Shown here: piece after piece, positions 1 to 10,441 of the stretch
How the letters are laid out: the number at the start of each line of letters is the position of its first letter
How positions within the stretch are numbered: the stretch's first letter is position 1
The notes under the pieces: generated by a model
What the model saw: the letters and a program-made list of their open reading frames with translations, nothing else
Databases searched by the model: none
Told to the model about the DNA's origin: nothing
Made by a program: the position numbers and the translations under genes
Assembly (NCBI RefSeq): GCF_040712315.1
Contig: NC_134017.1
Location: forward strand, 58,442,636-58,506,635
Length of the DNA: 64,000 bases
Source: Castanea sativa
Taxonomy: Eukaryota > Streptophyta > Magnoliopsida > Fagales > Fagaceae
Direction: 5' to 3'

Positions 1-321
1 AATCCCACCTCTATGAGCAAAAGCCTACACCACTTCTAACTTCTTCGCTAAAAAAACACAAACATAAACTCAATGGAAACCCCACCCCTATTTGCAAGGC
101 CTATACCACATCTTACTTAGACATTACATGAAAAAAAAAAAAAAAAACCCATTTTGCATTCCCCATTTTCCCCAAACAAACCAAAAAAATAAAGTGCAAG
201 CCACTAAGAGAGAAGAAAAAAAAAAAGACCTTTCAATTTTTTATTAAAGTCAAGATTAGTCATTAAATAACAACAAAGTAGAAAATTTTCATCTTGTACA
301 AATATTCAAATCCCTCTATAC
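1..321 (-). other. Partial intron 1 of the HD-ZIP III gene
   Basis: Sequence downstream of the donor at 321-320 on the minus strand. It is AT-rich with several A runs on the plus strand (T runs in the transcript sense), as plant introns usually are. No exon or acceptor was recognised before the window edge. Confidence 0.7.
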
Positions 322-533
322 CTGCGGTTCTGAAACCAGACTTTGATCTGTTTAGGCTCAATGTTGGAAAGTATAGGACACTCCCTAATGAGCTGCTGTC
401 TTCTCAGAGAGCTAGGCTTTGGACATTCTGTGTACACTCTCTCCAACGCCTCCACTTGCTCTGGCGTATACCTCACGTACTTGCTTGAATCCATTTGCTT
501 ATTCACTGAATCTTTGTGCATAGAAAGCGCCAT
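322..533 (-). CDS. PHB: Class III HD-ZIP transcription factor, first coding exon (gene continues past left edge)
   Basis: The ATG is at 533-531. The exon encodes 70 full codons and two bases of the next, then ends at an AG|GT donor (exon end 322, GT at 321-320). Residues from about 18 onward are a homeodomain, with recognition helix KQIKVWFQNRR at 61-71. HD-ZIP III genes are known to break just after this helix; the zipper, START and MEKHLA domains and the miR165/166 site lie in later exons outside the window. The stretch YTECPKPSSLRRQQLIRECP fits PHABULOSA/PHAVOLUTA (ATHB-14/ATHB-9) better than REVOLUTA, which has AEC and CSILAN, or ATHB-8/-15, which have LYxDCPKPSS. These nuclear proteins specify adaxial organ fate and vascular pattern. 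A second in-frame Met is at codon 5. PHB versus PHV cannot be separated from one exon. Confidence 0.93.
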
Positions 534-537
534 ACAT
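499..537 (-). promoter_or_regulatory. Upstream ORF overlapping the main start codon
   Basis: An ATG at 537-535 lies four bases before the main ATG in another frame. It runs 12 codons to TAA at 501-499, so it ends inside exon 1. A ribosome starting here would miss the main ATG and could not readily reinitiate at it. The context of this ATG is weak (T at -3, T at +4). Confidence 0.5.
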
Positions 538-568
538 ACAACAATACAATACTATAAACACCAAAAGC

Positions 569-589
569 TTAAAGTAAAAAACCACCCAT
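569..589 (-). promoter_or_regulatory. Short upstream ORF (6 codons) in the leader
   Basis: ATG at 589-587, then five codons and TAA at 571-569. It ends 35 bases before the main ATG. Only the sequence supports it. Confidence 0.45.
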
Positions 590-689
590 ATGAACAAAAA
601 AAAAAGATAAAAAGCCAAAACTAACACAGACCCAGAAGATGTTTTTGTGGTCTTAAGGCCTTGTTGAGCACACTTGTGAAAATGGGATT

Positions 690-824
690 TTAGAAAGGTG
701 GTAGCTTTGGTTCTGCTTCTTGATCAGCTTCTTTGTTATTGTTGTTGTTGTTATTGTTGGTGGTGGTGGTGGAAGTTTTCTCAGGCAGGCTCTCTCCTCC
801 AAGAGAGCCTACTTTCTCCTTCAT
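690..824 (-). CDS. Upstream ORF in the HD-ZIP III leader, 44 codons
   Basis: ATG at 824-822 and TAA at 692-690, ending 156 bases before the main ATG. The peptide starts MKEKVGSLGGES, passes through a Thr run and eight Asn, and ends EAEPKLPPF. Its ATG context is weak (C at -3, A at +4), so leaky scanning past it is plausible. The Thr/Asn part comes from a CCA/AAC-type repeat, so coding selection is unproven. If translated it would be expected to lower downstream initiation. I do not know it as a described conserved-peptide uORF. Confidence 0.5.
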   Translation of the reverse strand: MKEKVGSLGGESLPEKTSTTTTNNNNNNNNKEADQEAEPKLPPF

Positions 825-1108
825 CAGCTGGTGGGCTTCGGTTTTTTTGTTTTTCTCTCTCTTTCTGTGTAAGCAAAGAGCTTGAACTTGAACAGGGAAG
901 AAGGGACTGTGGTCTTTATCTTAGACACCAATCTCGAGAATTTTTGAAAGAGAGAGATTGAAAAAACCAACCCACAGAAAGAGAGAGTGTGTAATGTGTT
1001 TTGTCTGTGTTTGTGTTTGTGTTTGTGTGTATGTGACTGAGAAAGTAAACAGAAAAAACAAATAGCCAGTGGCAAATAAAAAGCCCACCTTGCTATATGG
1101 CTATAACT

Positions 1109-1122
1109 ATTGGTAGTATTGG
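1109..1122 (-). promoter_or_regulatory. Two CCAAT boxes upstream of the HD-ZIP III leader
   Basis: ATTGG occurs on the plus strand at 1109-1113 and 1118-1122, giving two minus-strand CCAAT pentamers nine bases apart. CCAAT is the binding sequence of NF-Y. A pentamer is common by chance, so this is only a candidate site. Confidence 0.3.
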
Positions 1123-1917
1123 CTTTTTTATTTATTTATTTATTTTCATTTTCCTCTGACTTCTCTGTAACTGTGTGATGTGAAAATTGAAAAGTACAAA
1201 ACAAATAAATAAATATAAAAAGAGAAAAAGAAAGAAAAGGGAAAGGAATAAATGAGAGGACAGTAGAAATGCAGAGAGCTGATTTTGGCCTGCCAGACCC
1301 TCAGAGAGACGTTTTTTGACAAATGGGGTTGGCTTGTTATGTATTGTATTTCTCTCTCTTTCTCTGTCTAGGAAAAAGTAAAAAGCTACAGTACAGCCTG
1401 CCATTGCTACTCTCTTTCTCTCTCTTTAGGCAAACAGTAACATTTTCCTGAGGGTTATGCATGCATGGACATTATGTATCATACTTATGGGGATAGTTAG
1501 GCATGATATGTGCAAAACGGTGGGCATGTATGCTGTGGTATGTGAGACAGACTTGTGGGCATGTATGGAAGGCGTGAACGCTGAGACAATGGACCACACC
1601 TCGGTAAAAGGAAATTTTCTTTAGAGGAAAAGAAAAACGAAAAACATAACATAAATGATAAATCACTAGTATAAATAGACAAGAATTGCTTTGCTGTATG
1701 CCCGTATGTATGGTACACAAACACAACAACACAACTTTTTTTTTTTCCTTTTTTTTTTTTTTTTTTAAGAGAACAATGACACAACTTCAATGAATCTATC
1801 CTTAACAATTTACAAATAACCGAGCTGGAGGGTTGGAAAATGGTCCATGATGGATGCTAGAGTGTTACTCCTTATTTTTCCTTACAATGAGACAAGGACC
1901 TTCACAATTCTTGGATG
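1123..1917. other. Upstream flank with no recognised gene
   Basis: Low-complexity AT-rich DNA with purine and pyrimidine tracts, including long T runs near 1738-1766. The open frames here come from these tracts. No element termini were found. Confidence 0.5.
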
Positions 1918-1922
1918 ATGTT

Positions 1923-3447
1923 TGATGGGTGAAGATAACTTGACCCGGTTAATTAAATCAATTACTTAAATTGATTAATTAAGTTTAATTGCATGAAAAT
2001 TGTAGAGGCACTAATAAATCACTAAAAATACAAAATATAGCTAAAATTAAATTTGATATGGTGATTTGTTAACAAATGGGGAAAAACCTCACATGGCAAA
2101 AACCCTACCGGGTGATTTTAAGGTCACTATTCCCAAGAATCCACTAATCAATAATCAAGCAATTATAAGTATAAAGAATATTATCAACTGTCATTGGCTT
2201 CAGGGACAGAGCAGACTTGGAGTTACGGGGGGGCGACTTTGCTGCTAGCTGTGTGCGGCAGCTCCAACCTTTAAGTCTAGTGCTTTACTACTAAGGATTT
2301 TTGTTTAAATTTTTTTAAATGCTCAAGTAATTTGTTCTGGGTAAAATAGATTGATTGGGCTTAATTTTTTTTAGTTTTATTATTGGTAATTTTTGTTGTT
2401 AGGCTAATTTTTTTGGGCTTGTATGTTTTGTTTTACATTTAATCTATTAATTTTTTATATCCTTTGAAAGGTGAAAATGTTAAAATTACAAAATTTTTAC
2501 AAATTGCTAATGTGATAAGTGGTTATTGATAAGTAAAAAATGATGCAAGTATACGAACCAATAAGAATTTGCTACTTCAATAGTTTGTATAAATGTTGTA
2601 AAAACGTTTTTAGCTATAATATTACTCTCAAAAGAATTGATGGAATTATTAAGAGAGGCAAAGTGCAAATTTTATTGAACAAAATTGCTAAATTTAGTAC
2701 CTATTAATATAGCAATATTAAAAAAAAAATTAGGGGGGCCATAGCCCCCCCCCCCTAGTCCAATAACAGCTCCATCCATAATTGGCTTTTCCCAAAATTG
2801 CAACTTACAGTTGAACTTTTGCTCCAATACCCAATTGGACTTGATCTTGTAGCAGCCTTCTTTCCCTTGATGCACAAACCTCCAATTTGTGGCTAAACCT
2901 TTTATACGGATCTCAAGTATGTGACTACAACAACTTGAACAGAGGTTGTTGGTTGTAAAGCTCTTCATTTCATCAACGATGAAGATTTAAAAGCACTCAA
3001 TTACAAAATCCTATGACATACAAATGCAGTAACTTCACACAGAGAAGATAAGTCTCTTAGTCTTTGTATTAATGTGTGACGGCCTTTAAAATAAGTCTTA
3101 TATATGTCTAGGGTTGTGAGAAAAGAAACTCTAAAAAAATATGCAAGACTGGGTTAAATTTCATATCTAAAAATTCTGAAATTGTCATTCTCGATAAATC
3201 GAGCTGCTGTCAAGTTATCTATCGAGTTTCACATTAAGTTTTGATAGCAAGCATCTGTTGAGTTATCTGTCGAGACTTAATGAACAACTTTTCTTCACTT
3301 GTTTATTTGACCAATCTTCGTGTCTTTAATACTTAACTTGAATAACATGTTTCTTGAAGTACTAAACCCCCATCTTAGATACCCAATTAGAAGTAAAATG
3401 TATTTTATCAAAAAATTAGCCAATTACACAAAATATGACCCTAACAA
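1923..3447 (+). mobile_element. Solo LTR, family 1, with nested hAT-like insertion
   Basis: It starts TGATGGGT and ends CCTAACA (TG...CA), and is flanked by a perfect 5-bp target duplication ATGTT at 1918-1922 and 3448-3452. Its two halves match the solo LTR at 54766-55785 in order: first the GGTGATTTTAAGGTCAC stretch, then the CCAATACCCAATTG stretch. No gag-pol sequence or second LTR is near. The extra length over the roughly 1.0 kb family size is explained by the insertion at 2201-2780. Confidence 0.85.
2201..2780. mobile_element. Non-autonomous hAT-like element inside the solo LTR
   Basis: It is flanked by a perfect 8-bp direct repeat ATTGGCTT (2193-2200 and 2781-2788). The termini CAGGGACAGAGC and, reverse-complemented, TATGGATGGAGC are degenerate inverted repeats. 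Near the right end there is a GGGGGG...CCCCCC palindrome at about 2733-2754. It interrupts an alignable LTR. No transposase. Confidence 0.65.
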
Positions 3448-3452
3448 TGTTT

Positions 3453-4515
3453 AATTGAATTGAAAAATTGCTTGGATCAAGTTATTTTTATTAACTAAAC
3501 TTTTGAAACTTCCTGCCATAAAGAATTTTTGGAATTCTCTCTCAAAAAAGAGAGACAAAGAGAATGGCTCTCAAAGGCATCTTTAAACCTCTGTACGGAA
3601 GTGCACCTAACATTTTTATTTTTTATTTTTTTTATGGTTAAAGTGCACCTAAGTTGACATATGAAAAAATTTTACAATTTAATTTTGTAATTCATTCATT
3701 TTGGTATTTTTATGTAGTTTTCGTTATTTTAGGTTTAGAGTATTTATGTGCTTTTAATTTTTAAGTCAAATTTGGTTCCTAAAATGGTTAGATATTAATT
3801 ATGATTTATTTTAGAATATATTTTTTGTATATCAAATTTTACAAAGCTTTTGAATAGACCTCTAAATCTGTAAACATTATATTAATAATTATTCAATCAA
3901 TAACAACTCAAGACTTTAGTCTCTCTATTTTCTAGTGGATTCCATATTATTCCTCCTTGTGGATTCAAGGAAGTCTTATGAATTCAAGGTTATTTTTTAG
4001 AAGAAAACATGTTTTGTTTCGTATTTTCTAAAGGTAGACATGTTCTACTTGTTGTCGCTTATGCACCCCGCATCATAAGTCCTCAATGACTTTGTTGTGA
4101 GTGTCATTCTCAACGTGAGCCCTCCTCAACCCTTACATAGGGCCTAGTTATGGGTCTCTTGCCGTACTTAGTATCACTTTTTGTTGTCTTTATTGAGAGG
4201 TATCCAACCGGCCTAAATCAACTAGGTCTCCTTTACTAGTGGCGATCAAGCAACCTTCTAAAGCCCTTGGAGGGAGTCTCTAGTACATGTATAACTCGAA
4301 CCGATTCGGATTTGAGTTCCTTAGCACCAAACCTTCAAACATTTCCATGGGTTCTCTAGCTATAAATGGTTTCCTCTTGCGCTAAACCCCATTGTCTTTA
4401 CAATGTGGTAGGATTTCTCTTTTGTATCTAGTTTTGGTGTCTTTAGGATGGGTCAAATTGTAAGGTTCTTCTTGGAGAGCATAGAAAAGTCTACCAGATT
4501 GAATTGGTTTTCTAA
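3453..4515. other. AT-rich intergenic DNA, no gene recognised
   Basis: The part at 4040-4440 is less AT-rich and looks like decayed repeat sequence, but I could not assign it. No open frame with recognisable family sequence. Confidence 0.4.
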
Positions 4516-5369
4516 GAGCATTCACACTCGATGGTGTAAAAGGTATATATTGGATTATTTAGCATCTAAGCATCAAAAACACACGTTACCCGGTATTGTA
4601 ATGGTAAAAAAATTTTGCAATTATGCTATAGTACCTTACAAATTTGCAACGGTACTGTAGCACAATTGCAAATCAATTTAATATTTTTTATTCCAAACCT
4701 TTGAATATCTGTGTCTTTCTCTCTCTTCGTCAATATCTCTATCTCCTCTCTCTGTCTCTCTTGAAATTCCAAGCCTCTCTCTAACATATCTCTCTCATGG
4801 TGGTGGTTTTTTTTGGCATGGGCTTGGTGGCAGCGTGGTCTGGTGGTGCCATGGCGTAGCGTGGCGTGGAGGTTTTTCTAGATCAGTGATCAGCGTGGTT
4901 GATGGGTCTCTCTCTTACGGTGGTTGATGGGTTTGGTTATGGGTTGTTTGTGGGTTTAGCTAGGTTTCAGGTTTGATGGGTTTCGGGTTTGATGGGTTTT
5001 GGGATCGGTGGTTATGCGTTCCGATGGGGTTCATGCATTTGTGGAGATTGGCGTGGGTTGTGGCGAGGTCATGCATGGTTGTTTTGATGGGATTCGTGCA
5101 ATGGTGGAGATGAGTGAGTTGCTGTGAGTTGTGGTTGATCTGTGGGTTTGCTAAGTTGTGGTTGAATGAGCATGCTTTCTGTAAGAGGGAAAAGTAAAAA
5201 TATTTTTATAATATTTTTATTTTACTTTATATTATTTTAATGTGTAGTATGGTAAAATAAAAGTTAGGATGTTAGGTGTGTTGTAAAATGGTATAGTATG
5301 GTATAAATGATAAAATAGTTTTTGAGATGGTAAAATAGAATTTTTTGTAGATTCCGGATATGAATGCTC
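4516..5369. mobile_element. PIF/Harbinger-like non-autonomous element
   Basis: It begins GAGCATTCACA and ends with the inverted form TGAATGCTC, flanked by TAA at 4513-4515 and 5370-5372. A 3-bp TWA duplication is the hallmark of PIF/Harbinger elements. The centre (about 4795-5170) is unusually G/T-rich on the plus strand, with repeated GATGGGTTT and GTGGTTGATGGGT motifs. Related GAGCATTCACAT ends lie at about 53456 and 59472, and a GTGAATGCTC end near 23120. No transposase frame. Confidence 0.65.
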
Positions 5370-5776
5370 TAAGAGAGCCTATGAATGCTTGTCAGATTGT
5401 ATTGGATTTTCTAAGAGATTGTATTCATTTTTCTCAAAACGATTTCAAATTATTTTTAGTTATAACTAGGTAATTGTATTAAATATAATTTTTATGTTAA
5501 TTGTGTAACAAAAAACTAAGGGGAAAAGTTAACGAATGCCCACAAGGCATTTGTTAATGAACCATTTTAAGGAATTTTTTATAGGAAAAGAAGAAAAACA
5601 ATTAATATTTTAACAGTTTTTTCAATTTCTCGTAAAATTGCTATAAAAACCTTCCTAAAATAGTTTATTAATAATTGTCTTAAAGACACATGTTAATGTT
5701 AACATTACCCAAAAACTAAAAGCTACTTTATTTTATAAAATAAAAATAAAAATAAAAACTAAAAGTTACACTATTT

Positions 5777-5777
<1 letters not shown>

Positions 5778-5805
<28 letters not shown>
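5778..5805. repeat. (CA)14 microsatellite
   Basis: Uninterrupted CA dinucleotides. Confidence 0.95.
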
Positions 5806-5808
<3 letters not shown>

Positions 5809-6514
5809 CACTAAAACAAAAGGCAAAAAGGCAAAATTATTTAAACAAAACCCAAACACACACCTAGTTAGTTGAGTCAAGTTTGGTGGACATGTGTGAG
5901 TGTTGGCAGGCAATCAGTCATGTGACCTTTGTGTCCAGATCTGTCGTTTTGACAAAACATTAACAAATTTTGATGAGAAATGCATAAATTACGATCTCAA
6001 TGCTAGTTTCTATACTTTGTAATTACACTCATGCTTATAGAAAGAACTAGTGTTCATCACAAAATAGAAATAAAAAAGAACTAGTGTTTATAAAATAGGT
6101 AAAAGCACCACATGCAAATGGGTAAATTTTGCCCATTTTTTAAAAGATAAGGTGTGAACATGATACACTTTTGAAAAAAAAAAAAAGAGCATTTAGTAAG
6201 GGGGAGCTAAAGGATTTACCTAGTCAAGTGATAGTGCTTGTCAAGCTGTAGTGATCTAGGATGTGAGGTTCATATGCCTGATTTCTTGTATAGCCATAGC
6301 CACCTCTGAAACTTTTTTTTTCACACACGACATGCAAGTTTTATCACATATGGTACATTGCACTGCTAATGTGACTTTGATAAACTATTGGTTGCATGGC
6401 ATCTTTATTCTTAATAGGCTTTGTGCATCAATTCTGCTAGTTCTGCTTTGAAGAATTGTATTTCTACATTATTTTATCAACTTTTGACATTCTTCAGTTC
6501 ATTAAACTTGTTAC
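5806..6514. other. Intergenic, nothing recognised
   Basis: AT-rich single-copy-looking DNA. No gene, terminus or array seen. Confidence 0.4.
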
Positions 6515-7508
6515 TGTTAGGACATATGTGATTTGATGTTAGAAACATATGTCAACATTTTATGTATTAGCTAATCCTTTGACAAAACACACTTTACTTG
6601 TAATTGGGTAGATATAAGATGTGTTTAATGCTTCAAGAAACAAGGTTTCAAGTTCAAGTGTTAAAGCCATGCAAATCTATCCAAGAATCAAGTAAGGAAG
6701 TGTTGTTCATTAAATCTCAACAGCTAGTATCGATCGAGGTTTAAAAAGAGTTGTTTCAGCCCGAGGCTCGACAGCTAGGATATTTGTTGAGATTTATGAA
6801 GTTCAGTTTTTCAGAGCTGATTTTCATCCATTCCGTGAATGTATGTTTGGGCTTTTTTTTCTTACAACCATAAACACATATAAGGATTATTTTAAGGGCT
6901 ATCTAGGGTTGTGCAAGTATTAAGCAAAGTCTTGTTTATGCAAATTGTGACCGGAGACAATATTTGCCCTAATTCTTCTTTCTCTTGAAGAAGCTATTGT
7001 GTTTATACACCGCAGGGTTTTGTGACTAGGCAACTTCATGATCTTCATTGTGTGATGAACAGAAGAACTTTGCAGCCAACATCTTTCTCAAGTGGGTGAT
7101 CAAGTCGCGTACTGGGATCTACGCATCGATTGGTTAGTCACGTACTGGGAGTCGTGCATTAAAAATGAGGGATTGTCACTACAGAACAAGTCCAATTGGG
7201 TATTGGGGTAAATGTTCAATTGTAGGTTGGTATAAGGTACTGGGATTCATTTATTTGTAACCGCTTGTTGTGATAATAGTGAATTCTCAAGAGTGGTGAC
7301 CTTAAAATCACCAGTGGGGTTTTTGCCGTATAGGTTTTTCCTATTCGTAAACAAATCACCGTGTCATTTAATTTCTATTGCATATTTAGTTATTTAGTGA
7401 TTTTTTTGTGCTGCCACATACATTGTATGTTAATTTGATTAATTAATTAAACTTGGCTAATTAATCAATTAATTCATCACAAGGGGTCAATACATTCTTG
7501 GCCTATCA
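6515..7508 (-). mobile_element. Solo LTR, family 1, reverse orientation
   Basis: On the minus strand it begins TGATAGGCCAAG and ends ATGTCCTAACA. It aligns along its length with the LTR at 54766-55785, including shared AATTAATTAA-rich, GGTGATTTTAAGGTCACC and TTGACAAAAC segments. The flanking pentamers GTTAC and ATTCC do not match. It may have formed by recombination between separate copies, or a flank has changed. Confidence 0.8.
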
Positions 7509-7595
7509 ATTCCTATGATCACTTGATCAGTTCTCGATCAATGAATTGAAACAATCTTCGACCATGCCTTGAGCCTTAATTTTATAGATAAATAG

Positions 7596-7805
7596 TCAAC
7601 TGCCATGACTCTGATTCTCTACAGGAGCGTTTGAAATGATTTGGTTTAATCGAATGCTCTCGTCAATGTTGATGAGCCCTTTTGCTTGTTGAATCACTAA
7701 GAACAAAGTTTCTACAATCCAATAGTGACTTATCATAGCTAACAGGTGCTCTTCACCAAATTTGGTCAACACATAACCTAATTCGAATGTGACTACATGT
7801 CTCAA
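7596..7805 (-). pseudogene. Unrecognised coding-like ORF, 69 codons
   Basis: This open frame sits in the 308-bp gap between a solo LTR and a hAT-like element. Its composition is protein-like rather than low-complexity: residues include TFELGYVLTKFGEEHLLAM, then HYWIVETLFLVIQQAKG. I do not recognise the family. There is no obvious splice partner. It may be a host gene fragment left between transposons or carried by one. Confidence 0.3.
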
Positions 7806-7816
7806 TACTAACTAAG

Positions 7817-9017
7817 AGGTGGTAAAACTTGACACGATTCACGAACACGACATGACAAGAAGTTAGTAAGTTATGGGTTGAGGCTTAATGAGTTGTCATA
7901 TTTGGGTTGACACAATTAACTTGTTTAATAAACATGTCGTGTTCGTATCCAACCATAGATCCCATTTGACTTATTTGACTAAATTTCATTTTTTTCAAGC
8001 CCCATGGTCACCTCTCACACTCAAACCTCAAACTCACCTAACCTCACTTTATTTTCTTAGCCACCATTACCCTTATGCAACTGCAGTTCCAAGCTGCCTT
8101 TGCCCTTGTTCGCCAATTCTGTCTATCACTTAAAATGTTAGTTAACGTCGTCCTTTACTTTCATCTCTAAAATTTTTGCCACCATTGCATCATTGTCATT
8201 ATCCTATATCTATTTTTCTTAAATTGATTGCTAGGATTTAGCATTAGCTATTGAGATTTAATTTGTTTGATAAGTTTTGATTAATTATTTGAAATATTGA
8301 GATATGCTTTATTTTTTTAATGATTATTTGTTATACAGTTACTATATTAGTTTGAATTTTTTATTAAAAAAGTCTATTTGTTTGGTTTTTCATAATTCAG
8401 ATCAATTGAATTAACACTAAATATTTTTTTCACTTTGATAAAATCTGATAAGCATGTCAACATGACTGACTTATTTAATAAAGATGTGGTATAAGAGTTG
8501 AAGAATTTTGACCCGTTTAATAAACATAGTTAGTGTCAACTCATATAGTCGAATACTCATGAGTAGTTAACACGTCACGAATCCAACACGCGAACATGAA
8601 TATATTATCCTTTATCTATTTTCCTTAAATTGATTGCTAGGATTTAGCATTAGCTATTGAGATTTAATTTGTTTGACAAGTTTTGATTAATTATTTGAAA
8701 TATTGAGATATGCTTTATTTTTTAATGATTATTTGTTATGCAGTTACTATATTAGTTTGAATTTTTTATTAAAAAAATCTATTTGTTTGGTTTTTCATAA
8801 TTCAGATCAATTGAATTAACACTAAATATTTTTTTCACTTTGATAAAATCTGATAAGCATGTCAACATGACTGACTTATTTAATAAAGATGTGGTATAAG
8901 AGTTGAAGAATTTTGACCCGTTTAATAAACATAATTAGTGTCAATTCATATAGTCGAATACTCATGAGTTAACACGACACGAATCCAACACGCGAACATG
9001 AATATATTGTCACCCCT
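7817..9017. mobile_element. hAT-like non-autonomous element with internal duplication
   Basis: The left end AGGTGGTAAAACTTGACACG and the inverted right end AGGGGTGACAATATATTC form imperfect terminal repeats, both rich in CACGAACACGAC-type motifs. The flanking 8-mers TAACTAAG (7809-7816) and ATACTAAG (9018-9025) match at 6 of 8, as expected for an aged 8-bp duplication. The right half holds a 406-bp tandem duplication. No transposase. Confidence 0.5.
8198..9009. repeat. 406-bp tandem duplication, two copies
   Basis: The copies start at ATTATCC 8198 and ATTATCC 8604. They are nearly identical across TATGCTTTATTTTTT, AATTCAGATCAATTGAA and GACCCGTTTAATAAACAT, with few substitutions and short indels. 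Confidence 0.9.
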
Positions 9018-9107
9018 ATACTAAGTGTCTTTACTAAAATGCCAAAAAGAGGCTAAGATACTGCCTTAAGAATCGTGGCCCTATATTGAGAAGCTATTTG
9101 TAAGTAG

Positions 9108-9241
9108 GGGCGTTTGGTAATATTGTTATAGTAACGTTATTTGTATTTTTTGAAAATATGTGTGGGTAAAAAGTGCGTAAAAATACATGTAATGTTATTT
9201 AAACACTGAAAACTGTTATTTAAATACCTTACCAAACACCC
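9108..9241. mobile_element. Short MITE with TTTGGTAA terminal inverted repeats
   Basis: The left end GGGCGTTTGGTAA and inverted right end GGGTGTTTGGTAA match at 12 of 13. The interior also pairs partly. No convincing target duplication, so the superfamily is unknown. Confidence 0.55.
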
Positions 9242-10279
9242 TTTTTCCCAGGATCTTTGACTCTCTCAATCACTCAAACAATTATGGGAATTTCTTTGAA
9301 CGCTCAATGTTCTTCATCAATCATTGATTGGTCAAACTCAATTTGACTGATGTTCAACCATTCAATAGTCAAGAAATTTAAATAAACTACATTAGTTTCC
9401 TAATCATTCTATGCATTTTTTTTTCTTTCACATCTTTTGATTCTCTCTTGACACTTTTTGCTCAGTAGTTCAAGATTGCCGTTGAGGTATTTAATTTATC
9501 AAAATTCTTCATCTTTATGATTGGTAAATCATCTCTTCATTTTCATATATTCTTAATACTTTACATGCATTAAATCTAAGGTTTTTAGATTATGATTGTT
9601 GATATTCTTATATCATTTGAAAAAAATATGATGATAAATATTTTTTAGTAGGAATTTCCACAATACTATTCAACTTAAAAAGCCAGCTTATTTTACTATT
9701 CAGTTTATTTTTGCTATTATTCATGAATTTCACTGCACTTTTTGATACTATTCGTAAGTCACACTGTACTATTTCAACTAACTTATACATTTATCTATAG
9801 TACTTTCAACAAAAAAGTTTTCAGGATCCCAAACAAACCCTAAAATTCAAATTTTAACATTCTATATTGATGTAAAGTTTTGTTCTTTTAACTGAAACTA
9901 ATTGATTGATTTAATTAACCACTTCTATTGGAGCTACAAAATTAATACCAACTACATCAAACTAGGGTAGCATAACGACTATCAAGAGTAAGATATCTTC
10001 AGGCTATGACTTAGAACTCAATGTTGCACAACTTCGGTACGAAAAGCTGGTGCACAAAAGATGTATGTAGTATATTTTTATTTTTTCAAAATTACCCTTT
10101 TAAGTAGTAAAGTTGTTCCAAGAATATATAGACTGAATTAGAACTTAGAGAAATAGGTTGAATTAGTTTTTGTTTGGTAAAGCATGCAATTCCTCTAGTC
10201 CCTCTCATTCAAGGTTTTAGTCCTTTTTGTGCATATTGCATGTAAGGATCTTGTTTTGTTCTTTCTCTCTCTCTCTCAC

Positions 10280-10310
<31 letters not shown>

Positions 10311-10441
10311 TTTTCAATGTGTTATACTGTTTTCCCTTTCCTTTGTGGTTTTTTCTTCCCCTCTGTGGCTTTGATTTTTTTCTTTTTCTTTTTTTATGTG
10401 GCTTCTTTTTTCTAATTCAATTCATGTATCAACTATATTTT
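9242..10441. other. Intergenic, no gene recognised
   Basis: AT-rich. A CT tract followed by an AT tract lies at about 10263-10302. Hydrophobic frames over this tract are low-complexity artefacts. Confidence 0.5.

Larger units (their letters stand above)
534..1000 (-). promoter_or_regulatory. 5' leader of the HD-ZIP III gene
   Basis: Minus-strand sequence upstream of the start codon. It is CT- and GA-rich with a CCACCACC/AACAACAAC stretch and three upstream ATGs. The upstream limit is a guess: a CT-rich block near 940-1000 looks like a typical plant transcription start area. No intron was recognised between the upstream ORFs and the main ATG, but a leader intron cannot be excluded. The main ATG has T at -3 and G at +4, a middling context. 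Confidence 0.5.

Noticed and set aside
8198..9009. CRISPR-like or satellite array
   Set aside because: Only two copies of 406 bp without spacers; it is a tandem duplication in a plant transposon.
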